A DNA stretch of 64,000 nt, from assembly GCA_035518375.1 (NCBI GenBank), contig DATIXQ010000117.1, positions 1-64,000 of the forward strand, read 5' to 3'. The DNA is from DATJLY01 sp035518375. Lineage in GTDB: Bacteria; Pseudomonadota; Alphaproteobacteria; ATCC43930; CGMCC-115725. Every line of letters starts with the position of its first letter. Positions within the stretch are counted from its first letter, which is position 1. Position numbers and translations under genes: made by a program. A model generated the notes under the pieces. The model did not search any database, had not been told where the DNA came from, and saw nothing but the letters and a program-made list of their open reading frames with translations. Of the stretch, positions 35,122-43,265 are shown piece after piece.

Positions 35122-36003
35122 CTATTTGGAAGCACCAAAGAGGCCTGCGGCGGCGGTCTCGTTAACCGTGACGTGGTTGTCGTCGAGCAGCTTCGCGACA
35201 TAGGCCTGGCTCGCCTGCGCGGTCTTGGTCTCGCGCAACACGGCGACGAACTGGTCGTGCACCTGGGCGTAGTCAGCGGGCTTGGTACCGAGCAGCATCA
35301 TGATATGCCAGCCGCCGGCGGTGTGGACCGGTTCGCTCACGCCCTTCTCCGGCAAGGCGGTGACGGCGCCCAACATTTCGGGCAAAAGCTGGCTCTCGGG
35401 AATCCAGCCAAGATCTCCGCCTTTGGGAGCGCTTGTCGTATCGTTCGAATTGGCCTTGGCGAGCGCGGCAAAGTCGGTGCCCTTGGCCCTGGCCTTCTTG
35501 GCGAGGTCCTGAGCCTTTGTGGCGACGGCGTCGAGCGCGTCCTTACTCGATCCCGGGGTCTCGGCGAGGAAGATCTGCGCCAGGTGGTATTGGTGCAGGC
35601 GGTCGCGGTTGGCGTCGTACGCGGCTTTTACATCGTCCTCGGTCGGATAGTTGGCGGGCAATGATGCCGCGCGCAGGAACGTGGAATAAACCACCTCGTC
35701 GCGCGCACGCGCGATTGCCGCCGCGACTTCGGGTTTCTTGTCCCACGACTGCTTCGAGGCTTCGGCGAGCACAAGCTTTCGCGCTATCGCAGAGCGCACG
35801 ACTTGGTCCATCAGCTTCGGCTCCTTGGCCGCCGCTTCGCGCTGCTGCGGATTGAGCGCGTCCAGGAAGTCCTTGATCTCCGACGCCTTCACCTGCTGCG
35901 AGCCGATACTGGCGACGACGGGATCGTCGGCACGCGCCGGCAGATATGCGGCGAGAAGCAGCATGCTGGCGCAGATCGCGGGCTGGATTGACCGATGCAT
36001 CAT
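35122..36003 (-). CDS. Periplasmic parvulin-type peptidyl-prolyl isomerase
   Basis: A 293-residue SurA/PrsA-like foldase. The signal peptide ends in LPARADDPV (about residue 26). An N-terminal SurA-type helical region (SQQVKASEIKDFLDALNPQQREAAAKEPKLMDQVVRSAIARKLVLAEA) precedes the rotamase domain, which starts at YHLAQIFLAE and includes GGDLGWIPESQLLPEM and PVHTAGGWHIMMLLG. It assists folding of outer-membrane or secreted proteins. Two adjacent ATGs exist; I chose 36003, six bases after AAAGGTGA. It lies 34 bases after the TPR glycosyltransferase gene and is probably its operon partner. Confidence 0.87.
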   Translation of the reverse strand: MMHRSIQPAICASMLLLAAYLPARADDPVVASIGSQQVKASEIKDFLDALNPQQREAAAKEPKLMDQVVRSAIARKLVLAEASKQSWDKKPEVAAAIARARDEVVYSTFLRAASLPANYPTEDDVKAAYDANRDRLHQYHLAQIFLAETPGSSKDALDAVATKAQDLAKKARAKGTDFAALAKANSNDTTSAPKGGDLGWIPESQLLPEMLGAVTALPEKGVSEPVHTAGGWHIMMLLGTKPADYAQVHDQFVAVLRETKTAQASQAYVAKLLDDNHVTVNETAAAGLFGASK

Positions 36004-36037
36004 GTTCACCTTTCGGAAATTTTGTCGGCGCGTACCT

Positions 36038-37456
36038 TCATTTGAGCGCACGGGCAATGCGGTCGCGCACGCTTGAAATGACGCTCTTCCAGTCGCGCGG
36101 CGCGGGTTGGCGAATGAGGCGCAGCGTCGGATACCACGGCGTGTCCTCGCGTTTCCCGAGCCAGCGCCAATCCGGCGTGTAGGGGATGAGGACGAAGGCC
36201 GGGCGTCCGAGCGCGCCTGCCAGATGTGCCACCGCCGTATCGACTGTCACGACCACGTCGAGCTGCAGGATGAAGCGCGCGGTGTCGACGAAATCGTGGA
36301 TCGCGGGTCCGAGGTCGCGAACGAGGATACGCGCGCCGATCGCAGCGAGGTCGTCCGCGCGCTCGCCTTTCTGGAGGCTGTAATACTGCACGCCCGGCAG
36401 ATCGCAGAGACCCAGCATCTCCTCGAGGCTGAGCGACCGGTTCTGGTCGTTGGCGTGGCGCGCGCGCCCGGCCCACACAAGGCCGATGGTGGCGCGCGTG
36501 CCGGGGGGGCGCGGCAGGACCGGGCCGCTCGCGGGGGCGGCGATATAGGGCACGCGCGCGGGCAGGTTGGCGAGCGTGATGCCGAGCCGGTGCGCGAGGC
36601 TCATGAGCGGCAGGTGGAAATCGGCCGCCGGCAGCTGTGATCCCATCGGCCGCAGCTCGGCGATGCCGGGGAAATTATGGAGGAGCCGCAGAAGCTCAGG
36701 CGGGCTGTCGAAAATGATGCGCGCATCCTTGGCCGCCACCAGCGGCAGGAAACGAGCGAATTGCAGCGTGTCGCCGATCCCCTGCTCGGCATAGACATAG
36801 AGCGTGCGGCCGGCCAGATCCTCGCCCTGCCACAGCGGCAGCGGCGTGTTGCGCACCGAGCGCAGCTTCGGGTCGAAGCCGAACTGCGGATCCTCGAGAT
36901 CGAAGCGTGCGTCGTAAGCCGCGAAGCCGCGCTCGTAGTCGCCACTTGCGAGAAGCGCGAGCGCACGGTCCCACGCGATCGTGCGGTTCATCGGCACGAT
37001 GGCGAGCGCGCGGTCATAGCATTCGACCGCCTCGGCGTGCTCGCCGAGCGCGAAATGAAGAAGTCCAAGATTGTGGTAAGTCTCCGGCCGGGCCGCGTCG
37101 AGCGACAGCGCGAGCCGGAACTCTGCCATCGCCGCGTCGAACTCCTGCGCGAGCCACAGCATGTTGCCGAGGTTCGAATGCAGGATGGCCGATTGCGGCA
37201 CGTAGGCGATAGCGCGCTTGAGACAGGCGATCGCCGCGGGGATGCGCCGCTCGGCTTTGAGCAACACCGCCGCGTTGTTGTAGACGTCGACATAGGTCGG
37301 GAAGCGCTCGATCAGGTCGCAGTAAAGCGCGAGCGCGCCGGCGCGGTCGCCGGTGCGTTGGCGCTCGTTCGCCGCGGCGAAGAGCTGGCGCGGGTCGGCT
37401 TGCGTGGCGGGTGCCGCCGCGGTCGGACCGGCGGCGCGCTGGGCGGGCTCACTCAT
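36038..37456 (-). CDS. Tetratricopeptide-repeat protein with GT9/GT41-like glycosyltransferase domain
   Basis: A 472-residue protein. Residues about 25-190 contain four to five TPR units (YVDVYNNAAVLLKAERRIPAAIACLKRAI, SAILHSNLGNMLWLAQEFDAAMAEFRLAL, ETYHNLGLLHFALGEHAEAVECYDRALAIVP). The C-terminal half shows an ADP-heptose-transferase-like nucleotide-binding fold ending in VVTVDTAVAHLAGALGRPAFVLIPYTPDWRWL, typical of alphaproteobacterial TPR-glycosyltransferase fusions. It may modify a cell-surface glycan or protein. ATG 37456 is used although no clear ribosome-binding site precedes it. The parvulin gene follows at 34 bases. Confidence 0.82.
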   Translation of the reverse strand: MSEPAQRAAGPTAAAPATQADPRQLFAAANERQRTGDRAGALALYCDLIERFPTYVDVYNNAAVLLKAERRIPAAIACLKRAIAYVPQSAILHSNLGNMLWLAQEFDAAMAEFRLALSLDAARPETYHNLGLLHFALGEHAEAVECYDRALAIVPMNRTIAWDRALALLASGDYERGFAAYDARFDLEDPQFGFDPKLRSVRNTPLPLWQGEDLAGRTLYVYAEQGIGDTLQFARFLPLVAAKDARIIFDSPPELLRLLHNFPGIAELRPMGSQLPAADFHLPLMSLAHRLGITLANLPARVPYIAAPASGPVLPRPPGTRATIGLVWAGRARHANDQNRSLSLEEMLGLCDLPGVQYYSLQKGERADDLAAIGARILVRDLGPAIHDFVDTARFILQLDVVVTVDTAVAHLAGALGRPAFVLIPYTPDWRWLGKREDTPWYPTLRLIRQPAPRDWKSVISSVRDRIARALK

Positions 37457-37574
37457 AAAGCGCTTGCATGTGGCGCGGGCGGAAACCGGCCGATTGTAGC
37501 AAGGCAGAGGTAAAAAAGCAGGCTGCGCCCGCCCGCGCCGCCTCGCCTTCGCGATCTGTGGGCCGGGGAGGGGG

Positions 37575-39947
37575 CTATTTGGCCGCTTCCCGCCGCGCCT
37601 CCTGGATCGCGCGCCAGACCCGTTCGGGTGTGGTCGGCATGTCGATATGACGCACGCCCAGCTCGGCCAAGGCATCGACCACCGCGTTTACGGCGACGGC
37701 CAGCGCCGGGGTCGTGCCGCCTTCGCCGCCGGAGCGCACGCCGAGGCGGTTCGACGGCGCCGGCACCTCGGAGAGCGCGGTGGCGAAAGAGGGCAGGATG
37801 TCGGCGCGCGGCATCGCATAGTCCATGAAGGTCGCGGCCAGAAGCTGGCCGCTCGCCGCGTCGTAGTGGGAATTCTCCCACAACGCCTGGCCCACGCCCT
37901 GGGCGATGCCGCCATGCGTCTGCCCGTGCAGGATGAGCGGATTGACCGCGCGCCCGACATCGTCGACCGCGGCATGGCGCACGAGGTCGACGAAGCCCGT
38001 CTCGGGATCGACCTCGACTTCGGCGATCTGCGTGCCGTAGGGAAAGCTCGCCAGCGGGATGGTCTCGTCCGAGACGGCGCCCAAGGCGCCCTGCAATTCG
38101 CGCGGCAGGTCTTTGCGTTGGGCGGCCGCCGCGGCGACCTCGAAAATGCCGACCTCGCGGTCCGTGCCCTTGATGCGGAAGCGGCCGCGCTCGAACTCGA
38201 TGTCGACCTCGCCCGCCTCGAGCAGGTGCGCGGCGATCTTGCGGCCCTTGTCGATGATCTCATCGGTCGCCTTGCCAACGACGATCGTCGCCATCTTCAT
38301 CGAGCGGCCGGAGTGCGATCCGCCGCCGCCGGCGATCCGCGCCGTATCGTGCGCGACATAGGTGATGCTGTCGAACGGCACGCCGAGCCAATCGGTCACG
38401 AGCTGCGCGAAGCTCGTCTCGTGCCCCTGGCCGCTGTTCATCGTTCCCATCACCAGCTCGACCTTGCCCTCGGGCATGACCGTGATCTCGGTTCGCTCGC
38501 GCGGGTTGCCGCTGGTGATCTCGATGTAATTCGAGACGCCGAGGCCGCGGAGCTTGCCGCGGCGGCGTGATTCGGTCTTGCGCGCCGCGAACCCGACATA
38601 GTCCGCAAGCTCGAGCGCCGTCTCCATCGCTTCGCGATAGCGGCCATTGTCGTAGGTGAGGCCCAGAGGGTTTGAATAAGGCTGCAACTCCGGCGGCACC
38701 ATATTGCGCCGGCGCAGCTCGACCGGGTCGAACCCGCATTGATCCGCGGCGAGATCCACAAGCCGCTCCATGACGAAGATCGCCTCGGGCCGGCCGGCGC
38801 TGCGGTAGGGCGTGGTCGAGACGGTGTTGGTGACGACGGCGCTCCCGCGGAAATAACCGACCGGGATGCGGTAGACGCTCGACATGAGGCCGATGCCCTT
38901 GCGCAGCGACACGAAAGCCGCGGCATGGGCGCCGATATTGCTGACGTTGGTGCCGCGCAGCGCCAGGAAATTGCCGTCTTTGTCGAGCGCCAGCTCGGCC
39001 GTCACGGTGAGATCGCGGCCCTGGTAGTCGGACAGGAACGCCTCGCTCCGCTCGCACGTCCACTTGACCGGGCGCCCTGCGCGTTTGGCCGCCCAAGGCA
39101 ACAGCGCATATTCCGGGAAGAAGAAATTGCGCGTGCCGAAATTGCCGCCCATGTCCTTGCAGGCGCAGCGCACTTTCTCGGGCGGCACGTCGAGGATGGC
39201 GGCAAGCTGCATGCGCTCGACCGCCACACCGCTGCCGGTGCCGGCGTAGAGCGTGTACTCGCCGCTCGCGGCGTCGTAAGCGCCGGTCGAGGTGCGGGTC
39301 TCCATCGGCACGCCGGTGACGCGGTTGATCCAGGTATCGAGCCGCACGACGTGCGCCGCGTGGGCAAAGGCGGCTTGGGTCGCCGCCTCGTCGCCCACCT
39401 CGATTTCGACGCAGCAGTTTCCCGGCACATTGTCCCAAAGTTGAGGCGCGCCGGGCTTCAGTGCCTCGATCGAGCGTGCAACTGCCGGCAGCACCTCGTA
39501 GGTGACGTCGACAAGCTCGGCCGCGTCCTTCGCCGCAGCGATGCTGTCGGCCACCACCATGGCCACCGGCTCGCCGACGAAGCGCGCCTTGTCGGCCGGC
39601 ATCGGATAATCGGCGGTGGCGACGGCCGCAGGCCCTCGCACCCGTACGGCAACGTCCGGCGGATTGGAGAGGCCGCCGACGGGGCCATGCGGGATGGGTT
39701 TGAGGCCGTCGGCGATGTAGTCGGCGCCGGTGAGCACCGCGCGCACGCCCGGCGCCTTCTCGGCCACGCGTTTGTCGATCGCGACGATCCGCGCATGCGC
39801 ATGCGGCGAGCGCACCAACACGGCATGGAGCAGGCCCGGCAGGCGCAGATCATCGCCATAGCTGCCCTGACCGGTGAGGAAGCGCAAATCTTCCTTGCGC
39901 TTTACGGCCTGGCCGATGCCGTTCGGCACTGCGCCCGTATCGTTCAT
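37575..39947 (-). CDS. Xanthine-oxidase-family molybdenum subunit (CoxL-like, form II), orphan
   Basis: A 790-residue large subunit that binds the Mo-cytosine-dinucleotide cofactor. Blocks include GQGSYGDDLRLPGLLHAVLVRSPHAHARI at the N-terminus, TPYRSAGRPEA (form II type rather than the AYRCSFR loop of true CO dehydrogenases), GQGHETSFAQLVTDWLG, and the catalytic Glu742 in GGEGGTTPALAVAVNAVV. It should hydroxylate an aldehyde, N-heterocycle or thioether-type substrate with water. The FAD (CoxM) and 2Fe-2S (CoxS) subunits that normally accompany it are missing from this window. The VOC protein at 39990 ends 42 bases upstream, so both are probably co-transcribed. Confidence 0.87.
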   Translation of the reverse strand: MNDTGAVPNGIGQAVKRKEDLRFLTGQGSYGDDLRLPGLLHAVLVRSPHAHARIVAIDKRVAEKAPGVRAVLTGADYIADGLKPIPHGPVGGLSNPPDVAVRVRGPAAVATADYPMPADKARFVGEPVAMVVADSIAAAKDAAELVDVTYEVLPAVARSIEALKPGAPQLWDNVPGNCCVEIEVGDEAATQAAFAHAAHVVRLDTWINRVTGVPMETRTSTGAYDAASGEYTLYAGTGSGVAVERMQLAAILDVPPEKVRCACKDMGGNFGTRNFFFPEYALLPWAAKRAGRPVKWTCERSEAFLSDYQGRDLTVTAELALDKDGNFLALRGTNVSNIGAHAAAFVSLRKGIGLMSSVYRIPVGYFRGSAVVTNTVSTTPYRSAGRPEAIFVMERLVDLAADQCGFDPVELRRRNMVPPELQPYSNPLGLTYDNGRYREAMETALELADYVGFAARKTESRRRGKLRGLGVSNYIEITSGNPRERTEITVMPEGKVELVMGTMNSGQGHETSFAQLVTDWLGVPFDSITYVAHDTARIAGGGGSHSGRSMKMATIVVGKATDEIIDKGRKIAAHLLEAGEVDIEFERGRFRIKGTDREVGIFEVAAAAAQRKDLPRELQGALGAVSDETIPLASFPYGTQIAEVEVDPETGFVDLVRHAAVDDVGRAVNPLILHGQTHGGIAQGVGQALWENSHYDAASGQLLAATFMDYAMPRADILPSFATALSEVPAPSNRLGVRSGGEGGTTPALAVAVNAVVDALAELGVRHIDMPTTPERVWRAIQEARREAAK

Positions 39948-39989
39948 CGTCTCCCAATCCCCGCGCGCCGTTTGGGCGGCGCGCCGCTT

Positions 39990-41231
39990 CTACCCGAGCG
40001 GCCCCAGGAATGCCTCGCCAAGGAACGTGTCGGGCTGCGCCGGCACCTTGTCGGGCCAATGATCGTTGTCGATCTTTGTTCGCTGCGCGGCCGGGCGCGG
40101 CTTCCCGTCCCAGCCGATCTGCTCCATGTAGTAATAGAGCTGCATGGCGTGGCCGTCGGGATCGAGCGCGAAGGCGGAATAGTCGATGCCGGGGAAAAGC
40201 TCCGGCGGCAGGTATTTGATCGTGACGCCTTCGCCCTTGAGGAACTTCACCGCGTCCTTCAGCTGCTTGTAGTCGCCGACCTGGAGGCCGAACGCCATCA
40301 GCGTGGAATCCGGGCGCAGGCCGAGCTCCGCGCGCAGCGCGACCGGATAGAGCGCCATGGTGTGGTGCTCGGTGTTGCAGCGCAGGAAGAGGCAGCGGTG
40401 GCCCTTCCAGGTGATCTCCTCGGTCACGGTGAGGCCGAGCGTGTCGCGGTACCATGCCGCGCAGCGCTCGACATCGCGGACGAAGAGCCGGACCGGCCCG
40501 ATGCGCACGATCTTAAACGGGCGCGCGAGCAGCACGCCGCCCACATCGTATTTCTCTTCAAGCCATTCCTTGGCGCGCCAGCCGGCGCGCGGATCGACCG
40601 CGCCGTCGAGCTCATGCGCGACTTCGGCATATTCCGAGCGGTGCGGGAGATCGGGATGGTTGTGATAGGTGATCTTGTGCAGATCCCGCGGTTTCGAGCA
40701 TCCGTCCCAGCCGATCTGCTCGATCCCGTAATAGAGCTCGTTGGTGTGGCCCTCGGGGTCGAACGGGTAGAAGTGCCAGTTCGAGCCCGGCGTGTCGCGG
40801 CCGGAGCGGCGGATGCGCACGTCGCGCTTTTTCATGAAGTCGAGACCCTCGACGACCTCGCGCAGCGCGCCAACCTGCCACGTGATCTGGTTGGTCGTGA
40901 CCTCGGGGAACTCCTTCGATTCCGGCAAAAGCGCCTGGCGTGCGCGGCGCGGGAACCAGACGAAAGAATGATGGTCGGTGCCGTGGCGGCTGAAATAACC
41001 GACCGTTGAGCCGACCTTGGCCTTGAGCTCGGCCGGAACGCGGGCGCCCATGTCGAGCTCATCCGACACGCGGAAGCCCAGAAGCCGCTCATAGAACCAG
41101 CGGCCTTTCTCCGGATCGTCGATATCGACCCCGAAATGGCCAAGCCGCCGCACCCGGAAAGGCCGCGGCAGTTCGACGTCGCCTACGCTAAAGGTCTGCT
41201 CCAGCGCGGGATTGATCGTGTCGGGTGCCAT
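39990..41231 (-). CDS. Two-domain VOC protein with degenerate metal site
   Basis: A 413-residue protein made of two VOC (glyoxalase/extradiol-dioxygenase) halves. Each ends in the same EQIGWDG block (YGIEQIGWDG near residue 180, YYMEQIGWDG near 385), showing internal duplication. Extradiol enzymes use His-His-Glu. Domain 1 keeps a His (RRLGHFGVDI) and Glu (HTNELYYG), but the middle ligand position reads TNQITWQV. Domain 2 has none of the three (IGPVRLFVRD, AFGLQVGDY, HAMQLYYY). It may be a non-metal or altered VOC protein. Start at ATG 41231 with a GGAGGA site. It precedes the orphan CoxL gene. Confidence 0.75.
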   Translation of the reverse strand: MAPDTINPALEQTFSVGDVELPRPFRVRRLGHFGVDIDDPEKGRWFYERLLGFRVSDELDMGARVPAELKAKVGSTVGYFSRHGTDHHSFVWFPRRARQALLPESKEFPEVTTNQITWQVGALREVVEGLDFMKKRDVRIRRSGRDTPGSNWHFYPFDPEGHTNELYYGIEQIGWDGCSKPRDLHKITYHNHPDLPHRSEYAEVAHELDGAVDPRAGWRAKEWLEEKYDVGGVLLARPFKIVRIGPVRLFVRDVERCAAWYRDTLGLTVTEEITWKGHRCLFLRCNTEHHTMALYPVALRAELGLRPDSTLMAFGLQVGDYKQLKDAVKFLKGEGVTIKYLPPELFPGIDYSAFALDPDGHAMQLYYYMEQIGWDGKPRPAAQRTKIDNDHWPDKVPAQPDTFLGEAFLGPLG

Positions 41232-41241
41232 CGGAGTCCTC

Positions 41242-41259
41242 CGCTCGAACGCTCGAGCG
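41242..41259. repeat. 7-bp inverted repeat upstream of the double VOC gene
   Basis: CGCTCGA (41242-41248) and TCGAGCG (41253-41259) pair perfectly with loop ACGC. The site lies just upstream of the ribosome-binding site of the gene starting at 41231 and could be an operator or leader hairpin. Confidence 0.28.
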
Positions 41260-41299
41260 CCATGATGGAACTTCCGGCACGAAAATGCAAAACCCCGGC

Positions 41300-41521
41300 T
41301 CAGCCGTCGACGCGCTGGAACCGGTGGCGGTCGCTCAGCACGGCGAAGGACAGGCTCTTGAGCTTGGTCGGGTCGCCGGCCGAGACGAGGCGGGCATAAG
41401 CGAGCCCGTCAGTGCCGGTGATGATGTCGCGCACGACCCATTCAAGCCCGGGACGGCCGAAATTGCGCTGGTGCACGTCCCGGAAACGCTGGCCAACCGA
41501 AATCAACGATGCAGTAGTCAT
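41300..41521 (-). CDS. Small hypothetical protein
   Basis: A 73-residue soluble protein, MTTASLISVGQRFRDVHQRN at the start and a basic C-terminus (SDRHRFQRVDG). The GQRFRDVHQRNFGRPGLEWVVRDI opening suggests a compact beta-rich domain, but I do not recognise the family. It starts at ATG 41521 without an obvious ribosome-binding site and lies between the double VOC gene and the Pro-rich secreted protein gene, all leftward. It has ordinary codon use for this genome, which supports it as a real gene. Confidence 0.5.
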   Translation of the reverse strand: MTTASLISVGQRFRDVHQRNFGRPGLEWVVRDIITGTDGLAYARLVSAGDPTKLKSLSFAVLSDRHRFQRVDG

Positions 41522-41622
41522 GTGATGCGACTGGGGGGCAAGAGCGCCGCGACGTGCGGCAGGAGAACCCTATTCCGATCGGCCCTTAAGGCTCAAGCGC
41601 AATCGCCGAGTTGCGCACAAGA

Positions 41623-42030
41623 TCAATTCACGATGCGCCACGTCCCGTCGGGCTGAAGGCAGGCGGTGCCATACATCGTTTGCGGCGCGCCGTCGATCAT
41701 GGTCGTGCTCTGGTACTCGCGGCAATAGGGATTGGCGGCCGTCGTGGGGGCGGCGGGCGGCGCCGTGACCGCGGCGGCCGGAGCGGGCGTCGTGTAGACC
41801 ACAGGCGGCGGCGAGTAGACGACGGGCGGCGGCGGAACGTAATAAACCGGCGGCGGCGCGTACACGATCGGCGGCGGCGGAGGGAAGACGGGAACACCGA
41901 GATTGAAGCCGAAGCCGACGACCCCGTGCACGCGCGCGAGGGCCGGAAACGGAGCAAGCGTCGCCGCGATCAGCGTGAGCACGGCCGCGCCGGCGAACGC
42001 GCGCCGCATCAGATTCCCGCGCAGTGGCAT
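41623..42030 (-). CDS. Secreted proline-rich protein
   Basis: A 135-residue exported protein with a signal peptide ending near FPALARVHG. The middle (about residues 45-95) is a low-complexity run of PPPPIVYAPPPVYYVPPPPVV-type repeats, followed by an Ala/Pro/Thr linker and a short C-terminal domain with two cysteines (NPYCREYQSTTMIDGAPQTMYGTACLQPDGTWRIVN). The C-terminal block, with Cys pair and final W-x-I-V-N, resembles surface-antigen-like domains found in many Rhizobiales secreted proteins. ATG 42030 has an AGGA site nine bases upstream. It may bind the cell wall; function unknown. Confidence 0.7.
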   Translation of the reverse strand: MPLRGNLMRRAFAGAAVLTLIAATLAPFPALARVHGVVGFGFNLGVPVFPPPPPIVYAPPPVYYVPPPPVVYSPPPVVYTTPAPAAAVTAPPAAPTTAANPYCREYQSTTMIDGAPQTMYGTACLQPDGTWRIVN

Positions 42031-42090
42031 GATCCATGTTCCTTTTGCCCGCGGCGTCAAAACGAAGACGAGCGGCACGATATTCCGCCG

Positions 42091-42570
42091 CTAGAACTCA
42101 TATCCCAGGAGCCAGGAGTCAAGCGAATAGGGCCCGCCGCCATGCACGACAAAAAAGAGCATGCCGGCCGACCACACCATCGGGTATTCGAGCCCGGTGA
42201 CGTTCCAGAAATATCCGTCGAAGCGCCAGTGCTCGATTGCGGCCATCACTAGAAAGATGAATGCCGCGAGTGCGAGCGGCCGCGTGAAGACGCCGAGCGC
42301 GAGGAGCGGGCCGCCAGCAAGCTCCAGCGCCGCGATCGTCAGCGCCCAGAACCAGCCTGGCCGGTAGCCGTGCGCGTCGAGCCCGGCGCCGAGCGCCGCG
42401 AGACTGAGTGCTCGGCTGCCGGAATTGGGGAAGAGGCCGAAGACGAAGCGCAATCCATGCGGCACGAGCGCGAGGCCGAGAACGACGCGGGTCAGGGCCT
42501 CGGCCACGGGTGCTGCGGCGTGATAAAGCAGCCCGAGCTGCGGCCAGACGAGCGGTGTCGTTCCGTCCAT
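42091..42570 (-). CDS. DoxX-family membrane protein
   Basis: A 159-residue protein with four hydrophobic helices and the DoxX/DoxD-like core: EALTRVVLGLALVPHGLRFVFGLFPNSGSRALSLAALGAGLDAHGYRPGWFWALTIAALELAGGPLLALGVFTRPLALAAFIFLVMAAIEHW. Members are implicated in quinone-linked or thiol redox processes, but most have no defined role. The start at 42570 is the ATG of MDGTTPLVW. It is divergent from the VOC gene at 42676 and has no clear operon partner, though the Pro-rich gene follows 60 bases downstream. Confidence 0.8.
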   Translation of the reverse strand: MDGTTPLVWPQLGLLYHAAAPVAEALTRVVLGLALVPHGLRFVFGLFPNSGSRALSLAALGAGLDAHGYRPGWFWALTIAALELAGGPLLALGVFTRPLALAAFIFLVMAAIEHWRFDGYFWNVTGLEYPMVWSAGMLFFVVHGGGPYSLDSWLLGYEF

Positions 42571-42675
42571 GCACGCCGATCATAAGCCGCGCGCGCGACG
42601 CGGGCGAGGTTGTTGCCGCTGCCGCGAAGTCGGCGGTAGACTGTGTCAGAGGAAATTTGCCGCGTGGAGAACGCC

Positions 42676-43197
42676 ATGTCGCTCACCGACGAGAAGCAGA
42701 CAAGCGGGAAGCAGGACCCGAAGCCCGAGCCGGCCCTCAGCCTCCGTTTCCTGTCACACGGCACGCTCGACTGCCGCGACATCGATTTCTCCCGCAAGTT
42801 CTACGAGGAATTTCTGGGCTTCGAGGTCGTGCAGACCTCGGCCATCTCGCTCCTCATCCGCCTGGGCGGCGACCATTGCTATGCCGTGGTGAAGAGCAAG
42901 AAGGTCGGCGTGATGAACCACCTCAATCACAATGGCATCGACGTAAGGACCAAGGAGGAGGTCGACGAGGCGCACCGCGTCGTCACCGAGCAGGCCGACA
43001 AGTGGAAGATCACCAAGGTCACCAAGCCGTTCCTTCAGCACGGCACCTACAGCTTCTATTTCTATGACTGCGACGATAATTGCTGGGAAATCCTCACCAA
43101 TCCCGAAGGGGGCTATCGCTGGCTCTTCGAGCACGGCGACATGACCGGCAAAGGCCATCACGACCGCAACTTCAAGCGGCCCGGCGTCGACGTCTGA
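42676..43197 (+). CDS. Single-domain VOC protein (extradiol-dioxygenase-like)
   Basis: A 173-residue VOC protein. The three metal ligands are in place: His in FLSHGTLDCRD, His in MNHLNHNGIDV and Glu in NCWEILTNP, so it is likely a functional Fe or Mn enzyme or a glyoxalase-like isomerase. Residues 1-25 are a charged, probably disordered lead. Start at ATG 42676 after GTGGAGAACGCC. It precedes the DHA2-type MFS gene by 68 bases in the same direction. The substrate cannot be read; catecholic or alpha-keto thioester substrates are typical of the fold. Confidence 0.8.
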   Translation: MSLTDEKQTSGKQDPKPEPALSLRFLSHGTLDCRDIDFSRKFYEEFLGFEVVQTSAISLLIRLGGDHCYAVVKSKKVGVMNHLNHNGIDVRTKEEVDEAHRVVTEQADKWKITKVTKPFLQHGTYSFYFYDCDDNCWEILTNPEGGYRWLFEHGDMTGKGHHDRNFKRPGVDV

Positions 43198-43265
43198 AGC
43201 GGCTGCACGCGTCAGGCATGTCCGCCCGCGCCTGGCGCGCGACGTCCGTCCAGCAGTAACGCAGT

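Noticed and set aside
37472..37539. 11-bp inverted repeat between the CoxL-like and TPR genes
   Set aside because: The arms are low-complexity GC runs separated by 46 bases; chance pairing is likely.
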